64,000 nt of DNA from Rhizobium sp. NXC24 (GTDB lineage Bacteria > Pseudomonadota > Alphaproteobacteria > Rhizobiales > Rhizobiaceae). Shown here in pieces: positions 56,864 through 64,000 of this stretch. A program made the translations under genes and the position numbers. Below the pieces are notes generated by a model. It searched no databases. It saw only the letters and a program-made list of their open reading frames with translations, and was not told the DNA's origin. The DNA lies in assembly GCF_002944315.1 (NCBI RefSeq), contig NZ_CP024313.1:186001-250000 (forward strand). The letters are read 5' to 3'. Each line of letters begins with the position of its first letter. The first letter of the stretch is position 1.

Positions 56864-58981
56864 TTATACTACACCTCTTTCCTCGCCAGTTGATGTTCTT
56901 GGCTCGGTTTGCATTTGTCGATACGCAGCAGCGCGATCTTCGAGTGGATTCCATCGGCTGCATTGCTTTTGCGGCAGGTCTCCATCGGCGATTTCGTACA
57001 GGCTATAGTGCCCGTTATAGGCATGTCTGGTGATGAGGCCAAATTTGGCCCATCTGGCGACGGTTTGCTCGCTGATATTGAGATGCGCTGCCGCTTCCTG
57101 TCTTGTCAGCATTCCCCGCTGTCGCAGTCGATCATATCGTGATCGCAGCTTATATTCGTGGATGAGATAGGCGACTTTGAGGGGTGTAAAGCGGGCGTCC
57201 TGGCAGCCGCGACGTGCGGTTCCACCTGGGCGATGTCCCTGCTCGTTTAGAATCTCGGCGATCTCGGGATAAATGTAATCGTCGAGAAGCCTATCGACCA
57301 GTTCAATGATACTGGGCTTTGTCTTGATCTGCTGAGGAGAGGATTTTGGGTTCATGGTGGTGAGCGTCTGGATTTTGCCGCCCTTGAAGCGAACGTGAAG
57401 CTTGGTGGTTCCTTCCGCTGGCAACTTTAAGAGAGTGACATCCTCAATGATGTGGGCCAGCAATCGCTTGCGTTCGCGGCTTGGGGTATCCGGATCTTTC
57501 CAGAGCTGGTTGAAGTCGGCCGTCATCGCGACTAACCGTTCGTGGACAGCTTTATCGAGGATGAATTGATCGTGCTCTCGGCCACGTTCGCGCTCTTCGC
57601 GGGCACTGGCCAGCGTGCGAAGCTTCTCGTTCCATTCACCTTCGAGCGTGTCGGCGACGAGGCGGTTACTAGGATCGACAAGCATGAAGCGGCGCTGAGC
57701 GAGCTCGGCTTCCGTTTGGGCGCGTTCGATTGCGCGACAGCGCAGCCGGTCTGCTTCTTCATGCCGGGCTTGGATCTCCTTGCGGACTTCGAGAACGAGT
57801 TCGACGGCCGCCGGCGTCATCTGCTCGGCAATCAGCATACCGATGGCTTCATCGACGGGAGGCCCGGCGATCGACTGACACATAGGCTCCCCACGATAAA
57901 TGCGGGCACGATTACAAATGTACCAGGCTTCCTGCCGGCCACGCCGCGCCGCATAGCGAACCCTAAGATGACTGCCGCACTGCCCACACACGGCCCGGCC
58001 TTGCAGCAGTGCCGGTCCCTCCCTTGGGATTGAAGCTCGTGCCGCTTCAAATCCACGGCCATTCGCCTTGAGGATCTTCAGATTCTCCTGATGTCGCTCC
58101 CAGCTGATATAGCCGGGATGAGCATCGGGAATGCAGGCCGGCCAGTCATCAATGTCGCGCGCACGCAGAGTCTTTTTGCCGTCGATGGTGCGTCGAAACT
58201 GTCGTCGGCCATAGGTATAGGCGCCAGCGTAGCGCGGATTGTTCAGGACACGCATCGCCGTCGATGCGGTCAGCGGCCGAAACAGCGTGCCGCCGTTGTG
58301 TAGGCGCGATGGAAACAATAGGCCTTCATTGCGAAAGACCTTGACGGTCTGGGAGGCGGACCCGAGGCGAGAGAACATCTCAAAGAAATGAATGATCGTT
58401 TCTCTGACTTGCATGTCTGGATCAAGAGTCACATTGCCGAAATGGTCATAGACCAGCCCGGTCGGCAGGAGGCAACGAAACTCGCCGCGCCGCACCTTAT
58501 TGAGAATGCCGCCGCGTAGCCGGGCTTTGATCACATGCAGCTCGGCCTCACTCATTGTTCCCTTCAGGCCGAGCAGGAGCCGGTCGTTGAAACTTGCCGG
58601 ATCATAGACGCCGTCCTCGTCGAGGATCAGGGTGTCGGCAAGGGCGCAGATCTCCAGCAGACGCTGCCAGTCGGCATTGTTGCGCGCCAGACGGGAGACC
58701 TCCAGGCCCATGACGATCCCGGCATGCCCCATGCCGACATCGCTGACCAGCCGCTGAAACCCTTCGCGCCACGCCGCCGATGCACCGGACTCTCCTTGAT
58801 CGTTGTCGATGACGATAATCTGCTCGTCGCGCCAGCCGAGGGCGACAGCGCGTCCCCGAAGCGCATATTGCCGCCTGGCGCTCTCGACGTTCTCAACGAC
58901 TTGCCGCATTGAAGACTGGCGGATGTACAGGTAGGCGCCGCGTTCGAGGTGATGAGGCTGGACTTTGAGATGTACATTCAT
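56864..58981 (-). CDS. large serine recombinase
   Basis: 705 residues from ATG 58981 (GGAGATCACC upstream). Catalytic Ser in AYLYIRQSSMRQVVENVESA, LEVSRLARNNADWQRLLEIC, recombinase domain VYDHFGNVTLDPDMQVRET and VLNNPRYAGAYTYGRRQ, zinc ribbon RAVCGQCGSHLRVRY...WYICNRARI, long coiled coil (RAIERAQTEAELAQRRFM), and a C-terminal helix-turn-helix LTRQEAAAHLNISEQTVARW. Intact. It is a different subtype from the one at 49056. Confidence 0.92.
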   Translation of the reverse strand: MNVHLKVQPHHLERGAYLYIRQSSMRQVVENVESARRQYALRGRAVALGWRDEQIIVIDNDQGESGASAAWREGFQRLVSDVGMGHAGIVMGLEVSRLARNNADWQRLLEICALADTLILDEDGVYDPASFNDRLLLGLKGTMSEAELHVIKARLRGGILNKVRRGEFRCLLPTGLVYDHFGNVTLDPDMQVRETIIHFFEMFSRLGSASQTVKVFRNEGLLFPSRLHNGGTLFRPLTASTAMRVLNNPRYAGAYTYGRRQFRRTIDGKKTLRARDIDDWPACIPDAHPGYISWERHQENLKILKANGRGFEAARASIPREGPALLQGRAVCGQCGSHLRVRYAARRGRQEAWYICNRARIYRGEPMCQSIAGPPVDEAIGMLIAEQMTPAAVELVLEVRKEIQARHEEADRLRCRAIERAQTEAELAQRRFMLVDPSNRLVADTLEGEWNEKLRTLASAREERERGREHDQFILDKAVHERLVAMTADFNQLWKDPDTPSRERKRLLAHIIEDVTLLKLPAEGTTKLHVRFKGGKIQTLTTMNPKSSPQQIKTKPSIIELVDRLLDDYIYPEIAEILNEQGHRPGGTARRGCQDARFTPLKVAYLIHEYKLRSRYDRLRQRGMLTRQEAAAHLNISEQTVARWAKFGLITRHAYNGHYSLYEIADGDLPQKQCSRWNPLEDRAAAYRQMQTEPRTSTGEERGVV

Positions 58982-59273
58982 GGTGATCTCCGATCGTTGA
59001 TGCTCATGGCGATTGTCGCAAGGACGTGAACAACGGCGCTGTGCCCGCCGTGCAGCGGCCAAGCAATTGACGATTGGTAAATCTGCTCTCGCGGGGTGCT
59101 TGCTGTTGCTGTCAGCGCCTGAGCCCATCCCCACATGCCCCGGCGCAGAAAGAGCATCAGGCCGCTACGGGCCATAAGCGGCAGCGCTGCGCCGAAAGCA
59201 GCCTTGCGCAATACCTCGTACTGGGACGCGATGGTCGACGGTTGGATCGGGCATGCCACCGTCGCGGCAATGT

Positions 59274-59753
59274 TTACCTGCTGCTTTTTTTTAGAACCCG
59301 CTCGATCGATCTGGGATGAAGCTCGATATCGAGTTCCTGGCGGAGCAGCTTGGCCAGTTCCCGGGCGCGAACGGGTTCTCCTGGGGCGAGCTGCGCCTGC
59401 AGAAATGCCAGGACTTTGTCGTCGATCTTGTGGGGACCGCGGGGGCCCGGCTTTGTCGGCACCAATCCGGCAATCCCGGCCATGTCGAAGTTCACCTTGG
59501 CCTGGTAGTAGGTTGGCCTGGAAACACCGTAATCGTCGGAGGCCTCCGTCACCGACACCTTGTCGATGGAGACGCGACGCAGCATCTCGTATTTGACCTG
59601 CACGGCGTCGTGCGGATCGAAGAACTCGCTGCCCCGAAACTTTGGATCGCGCACCTTCTCGGGGGTGGGATTGAACGTGCCCTCTTCGATGAGGACATCC
59701 GTCTTTGTGCGCTTGCTGTCGTACTTCGCAGACATCAATGGCTCCGAGGACAT
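59274..59753 (-). CDS. helix-turn-helix protein of the recombinase cassette
   Basis: 159 residues (a start at 59735 is also possible). Helix-turn-helix VTEASDDYGVSRPTYYQAKV and a winged segment KVLAFLQAQLAPGEPVRARE, LHPRSIERVLKK, as in small proteins carried with such recombinases. Probably regulates or assists recombination. Confidence 0.75.
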   Translation of the reverse strand: MSSEPLMSAKYDSKRTKTDVLIEEGTFNPTPEKVRDPKFRGSEFFDPHDAVQVKYEMLRRVSIDKVSVTEASDDYGVSRPTYYQAKVNFDMAGIAGLVPTKPGPRGPHKIDDKVLAFLQAQLAPGEPVRARELAKLLRQELDIELHPRSIERVLKKSSR

Positions 59754-59961
59754 GAAGCGGCGTTAGCGTAATGCTAATTATGACGCATTTTGCTACCTCG
59801 TCAAGACGATGCTTATGGTCTATTTGACGAAATACCTCATATTTGCAGGCGTAACCTCTCATAAAAGCGACCTCTTGCGGCATAATCCACTTTACAAATG
59901 CGGCATATTTATCCTTACACTTCCGCACGTCAGCGCGGCCCCGATTTGCTCGAAAGGCGCT

Positions 59962-60189
59962 TCACCAGAGTGGCAACTCCATTAAGTCGACCACCCGCAA
60001 GAGCGATCGTCCGTTGCTCATGACGACCTCAGGATCCAAGCTCACAAGATCAGTCCATTGCGGAGGAACCGACCAAACAGTGGCGTCCTCGGTCTGCAGC
60101 AAAAGGCGCTCACCATGCCGGTTGTAGCGCTTGCCGACGCACGGCAACTGCCGTGGGAATAAAGGATGAAACGGATGCGTTACCCGCAC
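59962..60189 (-). CDS. DUF5372-family protein
   Basis: 75 residues: MRVTHPFHPLFPRQLPCVGK, VPPQWTDLVSLDPEVVM and LLRVVDLMEL are the DUF5372 pattern. This family travels with large serine recombinases; role unknown. Confidence 0.75.
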   Translation of the reverse strand: MRVTHPFHPLFPRQLPCVGKRYNRHGERLLLQTEDATVWSVPPQWTDLVSLDPEVVMSNGRSLLRVVDLMELPLW

Positions 60190-60236
60190 TAACTGCGTAT
60201 CTGCGTTGGCAGTGGCTGCATTCTGTTGTGAGGTAC

Positions 60237-60377
60237 AAAAAATTGGAGCGCGGGCGGTTTATCTGGCCCAATGTTGGAGGCGGCGCCGTCGCGATCTCGG
60301 CCGCACAGCTTTCTTATTTGCTGTCGGGAATTGACTGGCGGGCGCCGCAGGAAACCTGGCGTCCGACACGGGTTTGA
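60237..60377 (+). pseudogene. IS66 TnpB, 3' part
   Basis: KKLERGRFIWPNVGGGAVAI and LLSGIDWRAPQETWRP complete the TnpB interrupted at 56850. Confidence 0.8.
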
Positions 60378-60424
60378 GCGCCTTCATCATTGAATTTGTT
60401 CAGGAAATATGCTCTAAAATTTGC

Positions 60425-60985
60425 ATGTCATTGCCACCGCTTTCCCTTCCGGACGATCTTGCCAGCGCCCACACCGCGCTGCTGGCGGAACGCGAGGCGC
60501 GGTTGCAGGCGGAGGCCGAAGCGACCACCAAAGCCAAGGCAGAGCTTTCCAGCATCGAGGCGCTCAACGCCCATCTGCAATTGCTGATCGCCAAGTTGGA
60601 ACGCGACAAACACGGTCCGAGCCGGGAGCGCACCCAGCGGCTGATCGACCAGATGGAATTGCAGCTCGAAGAGCTGGTCGCCGACTCGACCGAGGACGAG
60701 CTTGCATCCGAAGCGGCCTCTGCCAAAAGCCAGACCGTTCGGGCCTTCACTCGCAAGCGGCCGGTGCGCAAACCCTGGCCGGACAATATCGAGCGGGAAC
60801 GTGTCGTCATCGAAGCTCCTGGCGCCTACACCCATTGCGGTAGCGAACGGCTGTGGAAGCTGGGCGAGGATACTACCGAGACGCTGGAGGAGATCCCACG
60901 CCGCTTCAAGGTGGTCCAGACCGTCCGGGATAAGTTTACTTGCCGGGGGTGCGGCTGCATCAGCCAGGCTGGGGCCTTGCCGTAG
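60425..60985 (+). pseudogene. tnpC: IS66 TnpC transposase, 5' part
   Basis: From ATG 60425: coiled-coil N-terminus with SIEALNAHLQLLIAKLERDK and HGPSRERTQRLIDQMELQLE, then KRPVRKPWPDNIERERVVIE and a zinc region CRGCGCISQ. The family match ends there; a stop follows and recombinase-like sequence begins. Confidence 0.75.
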
Positions 60986-60989
60986 GTCT

Positions 60990-61435
60990 CGGCGTAGCCT
61001 GGTCGTCTTCCAACGTGTTGTCGATGCGCACGCTGCGCGCGCTCATAAACGACATTCCCGTCAACCTCGATGAGGCCGACAGCCCGATCGTGCTAACGAT
61101 CCATTGGAAGGGTGGGCGACATTCCACCCTCCGCTTGCGCAAACCACAATCCGGTGAACACGAACGTGCCATGTCCGACGACGCCTTTGGCAGTCATAGA
61201 GAGTATGGCGAGACGTTGGTCTGATGAGCACATCGCTGCGACCTTCAATCGGATGGGACTACCGACTGCTCAAGGCAAGACCTGGACAGCAAAACGCGTC
61301 GGCTCGATCCGGCGCGTGCGTGGAATTCACGCCTACAAATCAGCGGATCTTCGCGATCCCGGCGTCACAACTGCGATGAGGCGGAAAGGACGCCCGAGTC
61401 AGTCGCCGCCGGAAATTCAAATTCCAATTTACAGA
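60990..61435 (+). pseudogene. relic of a serine-recombinase C-terminal region
   Basis: Two frames read MRTLRALINDIPVNLDEADS, VLTIHWKGGRHSTLRLRKPQ and then MARRWSDEHIAATFNRMGLP, GKTWTAKRVGSIRRVRGIHA, closely similar to the C-terminal third of the recombinase at 49056-51125. The N-terminal catalytic domain is missing. It is the third recombinase trace inside an IS66 gene in this window. Confidence 0.75.
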
Positions 61436-61961
61436 TACTTGAAGAGGGGGTGTATAATGAACAGCACATTGCTATCCCGCGCGGGGCGCGCTCGGCCCGC
61501 ATTGTTCGGGATGCAAAGCCTGCCGTCGTCGAGGAACCGGGTGAAGGCTTCCCAGCGACCCTCCTTCTCGAACATGTAGTTGATCGCCTTGGCGAGGGGA
61601 TTGTGCTTTGACATCTGAGAACGCTGGGCCATGAGCCAGTCGTGCAGTTCTTCGACTAGCGAACGAGCATGCTGCTCGCGGGCAGCAAACCGTTGCTTGC
61701 GGACTTCCCGTTTATGCCGCGCTCGATGTCGAAGAGCGGGTCGATGCAGGCGACGGTCTCAAGCACGCCGGGCGATATTTCGTGGGCAGGTTTGCCCTTG
61801 CGCACATTGCCAGCGATATCGGCCAGTTCGAAGAACCTGCGCCGCGCATGGCTCCAGTAGAGCGCGCTCTTGATCGGTGCAGGACTGCGATCAGCACGAT
61901 AAAGGTCGTTGTAGGCACCATAGGCATCGGCCGTCTGCCGCGCCACCCGGCGTCCGTCCAC
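61429..61961 (-). pseudogene. inverted 3' part of an IS66 TnpC transposase
   Basis: Minus-strand frames give ADAYGAYNDLYRADRSPAPI, YWSHARRRFFELADIAGNVR and LFDIERGIN, then NPLAKAINYMFEKEGRWEAF and TRFLDDGRLCIPNNAG. Order and content are the IS66 DDE core and C-terminus, opposite to the tnpC start at 60425, so an inversion or a separate fragment is present. Confidence 0.75.
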
Positions 61962-62119
61962 AGACGCTAATTCCCGATTATTTTATTTACTGATCGAAGA
62001 CGACACATTTTCGAAGTGTCCCTCAACATCAAGCTTTACATCCGCGAGCAAAGAGAAACTGAGCTCATACGGAAGCTTGCGTATGCGAGCCGACGACCAA
62101 CACCACGACCTCATTTTTT

Positions 62120-63223
62120 TCAGGCGAGATCAAGTTCGTCGGCAAGTCCGTATCCGCGTGCAAGTGCGCGCAGTTTCTCCCAGGTTGCGTTTTCGACTTC
62201 AATGCCACTTCTCATGCGTTCCTGCGCGCGCAGGTGTCCGATCTCGCCGGGGTAGAACACGCCGGGTGAGCCTTCCGACGGCGCCGCTGACTTCAGGTAC
62301 TGCGCGAAGTCGGAGACTTCTTTTTTGACTTCATTAAGCGGTCGAAAGGCTGCCACATTGAATACGGCCATAAAACAACCAAAATTCTCACGGCCGCTCG
62401 GCTGGATTGCGAAACCAGAGCTTGATAATATCCCCGATAATACTTCCACAATTGCCGCGAGCCCGCTGCCCTTATAGCCTTCGGCTCCGCCAAGCGGCAG
62501 CAATACGCCACCTTTGCTGTATTCGCGAGGATCGGTTGTGGTGCGTCCCTTCACATCCACCAACCAGCCTTTAGGAATTTTCTCACCCCGCGCGACAGCC
62601 AGTTGAAGCTTGCCGGCGGCCGCCGCCGAGGTTGCCATGTCGAGCAGAAACGGCGCATCGAGATTGGAAGGTACCGCGATCGAGATCGGGTTGGTGCCAA
62701 GTCGCGCTTCACGACCGCCGAACGGCGCCACGTATTTACGCAAGTTACCAGAATCAGCCATCGCAACTCCGATCATGCCGGCTGTTGCCGCCATCGAGAC
62801 ATAGGCGGCCAGCCGTCCCACGTGGCTTTGCCTGAAGACTGTGCAGGCCGCCACGTTCGCGTTCTTAGCTTTTTCGATCGCGAGCGCCATCGCATTAGCG
62901 TTGACATGAAATCCGAAGCCCCAGTTGCCATCAATAACAGCGGTGGTGGCGGATTCTCGCACGATTTTCCACTCCGCGCCTGGCACTATATCTCCCGCCT
63001 TCATGCTGTTGAGATAGCCTGGGATGGCAATGATTCCGTGGGAGTCATGACCTGCCAAATTCGCGTTAACACAGCCTGTGGCGACCGCATGCGCCTCATC
63101 CTCCGAAGCACCGCCAGCTTTTAGTAGCGCGATACAGATGCGAGTGAGACGGTCGGCCGTCACGATTAAAGAAGGCCGCTTTCCATCAGGTTTGCCCCGC
63201 CGACGTTCTTGAGTTGAACTCAT
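62120..63223 (-). CDS. Ldh2-family (malate/L-lactate dehydrogenase-like) oxidoreductase
   Basis: 367 residues. The N-terminal ICIALLKAGGASEDEAHAVA, CVNANLAGHDSHGIIAIPGY, CTVFRQSHVGRLAAYVSMAA and FGGREARLGTNPISIAVPS are the signature of the Ldh2/YlbC-type NAD(P)-dependent family, which includes malate, ureidoglycolate and delta-1-piperideine-2-carboxylate reductases. The conserved catalytic His is in GHDSHG. The exact substrate is unknown. AGGAAATTTTCATG-type spacing gives ATG 63223. A good -24/-12 element lies 51 bp upstream. Confidence 0.88.
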   Translation of the reverse strand: MSSTQERRRGKPDGKRPSLIVTADRLTRICIALLKAGGASEDEAHAVATGCVNANLAGHDSHGIIAIPGYLNSMKAGDIVPGAEWKIVRESATTAVIDGNWGFGFHVNANAMALAIEKAKNANVAACTVFRQSHVGRLAAYVSMAATAGMIGVAMADSGNLRKYVAPFGGREARLGTNPISIAVPSNLDAPFLLDMATSAAAAGKLQLAVARGEKIPKGWLVDVKGRTTTDPREYSKGGVLLPLGGAEGYKGSGLAAIVEVLSGILSSSGFAIQPSGRENFGCFMAVFNVAAFRPLNEVKKEVSDFAQYLKSAAPSEGSPGVFYPGEIGHLRAQERMRSGIEVENATWEKLRALARGYGLADELDLA

Positions 63224-63273
63224 GAAAATTTCCTCTATTTGTCATCGGCCAAAGGGGCCGGCGCAACGCGCCA

Positions 63274-63289
63274 CGCAAATTGCTTGCCA
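63274..63289 (-). promoter_or_regulatory. possible sigma-54 promoter of the Ldh2-family gene
   Basis: Minus strand reads TGGCAAGCAATTTGCG: TGGCAA, five bases, TTGCG, 10-bp GG-GC spacing. No perfect TGT-N10-ACA lies in the expected interval. Confidence 0.5.
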
Positions 63290-64000
63290 ACCGTGTGTGT
63301 TGCAATCAGGCACAGGCCGGCGCTCAGTTCATGCAAGGGCGCACGCTATTCTGGAGAGCAGTTTAGAAAGCTTCACATGCGTTGCACGATGAGAGCCGTC
63401 GTCGAGCGGGGATGGCAACAGTCTTCAAAATCGGTCAATATTTGTTCCCCGCAACCCGCCCATAAGGCTTGCGGGGATGGCAATCCAATTGTTCAGCTCA
63501 AGTATAACTTTGCTCGGCGTCTTTTTGATCATGCAAGACGGTCCGTTCGCAGAATCTCTGACCGCGCTATGACGCAGAAAATTGGCCGGGGCTTTTGTCG
63601 AGTCTCCAACGACAGCGTCTCCCACCAGACACACTATGGGGAGTTGTCTTCTCTATTCGGCGTGGTGAGGTCAAGCACCTTGTGACTGTCCGTAGCTATG
63701 GTGATTGATGGCTTCGCAGTATCGGGCTTCTCTCCGGGATCGGCCTGCATGGCCCTCCCACTATGGGACCAGAAGAATGAGGTGGAACAATCTAATCGGC
63801 GACCTGATCGCAATAACGACCGTACCAAGACAACCACGCGAACTCACCCCATCCATCGTCCTGCGAAGGACATCTTTCCACCGGCGGCGGAATCTTCTTG
63901 TTCCTTTTTTCTCGTTACCCCGGTTGCTAATTACGCAGCAACAGGCAAGCTCTCCCGTGTCCAGCAGAATTCGGTTCTGTCACTCCACATGTGATGCATG
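63290..64000. other. right-end region without recognisable gene
   Basis: Antiparallel frames of 67-148 codons are present (the longest at 63239-63685) but none has a ribosome-binding site, a family motif or good coding character. I see nothing else. Confidence 0.4.

Larger units (their letters stand above)
56851..60236 (-). mobile_element. serine-recombinase cassette inserted in IS66 tnpB
   Basis: tnpB stops after CTGTTCAC (ending 56850) and resumes after GGTAC (ending 60236) with AAAAAATTGGAGCG; the shared AC fits a 2-bp serine-recombinase crossover. Contents: DUF5372 gene, helix-turn-helix gene and recombinase, all leftward. Confidence 0.6.
56217..61961 (+). mobile_element. second IS66-family element, split and rearranged
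   Basis: tnpA (56217) and tnpB (56642) lead into a 3.4-kb serine-recombinase cassette that cuts tnpB; tnpB resumes at 60237, tnpC begins at 60425 and is broken by a recombinase relic near 60970. The tnpC 3' half is present at 61429-61961 but inverted. Outer ends not determined. Confidence 0.65.

Overview
The window is a rhizobial symbiosis region (symbiotic plasmid or symbiosis island of a Rhizobium/Sinorhizobium/Mesorhizobium-type alphaproteobacterium). The evidence is a complete nifHDKENX set, fixABCX-nifA, nifS, nifW, nifQ, an iscN-type Fe-S protein, a second rpoN beside a peroxiredoxin, a NodD regulator, a nod box and acdS. I cannot fix the genus from sequence alone.

Layout. 0.3-6.4 kb: fixABCX-nifA and nifW, read leftward. 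6.6-8.9 kb: iscN, a decayed nifU and nifS, leftward. 9.3-10 kb: nifQ. 10-12 kb: prxS-rpoN, leftward. 12.6-24.1 kb: a little-known block encoding a PEP mutase, an MfnE-like amino-acid-family kinase, a SnoaL-like protein, a tandem SDR fusion, a luciferase-like monooxygenase, an HslV-like Ntn hydrolase, a 42-codon ORF, a prolyl oligopeptidase and a phytanoyl-CoA-dioxygenase-like protein. 24.4-26.1 kb: nod box and nodD. 26.5-35.6 kb: nifH-D-K-E-N-X-DUF269-DUF683-fdxB and an ExoX-like membrane protein. 36-37 kb: acdS. 37.2-45.4 kb: atypical regulators (OmpR-like, LuxR solo, RpiR), a degenerate nucleotidyltransferase, a class III aminotransferase and a KamA-type radical SAM aminomutase. 45.7-52.3 kb: nested insertion sequences. 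52.4-56 kb: a leftward operon ATP-grasp / glutamate-5-kinase-like / ATP-grasp. 56.2-62 kb: a second nest of insertion sequences. 62.1-63.2 kb: an Ldh2-family dehydrogenase.

How it works together. I read sigma-54 -24/-12 boxes (GG-N10-GC/GA) by eye. Several have a TGT-N10-ACA NifA site 75-105 bp upstream. They lie before fixA, nifQ and nifH as expected, and also before pepM, the SnoaL/SDR/LLM genes, the small ORF/POP genes and a small-ORF/rpiR region. A further -24/-12 box with closer or more distant UAS copies precedes the HslV-like gene. The whole 12.6-23 kb block therefore looks like part of the NifA-RpoN regulon, i.e. a candidate phosphonate-related or peptide-related pathway made in nitrogen-fixing nodules. 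The phytanoyl-dioxygenase-like gene is instead preceded by a nod box. The product of this pathway is unknown to me.

The insertion-sequence regions show serine-recombinase cassettes sitting inside IS66-family genes three times (two intact, one relic).
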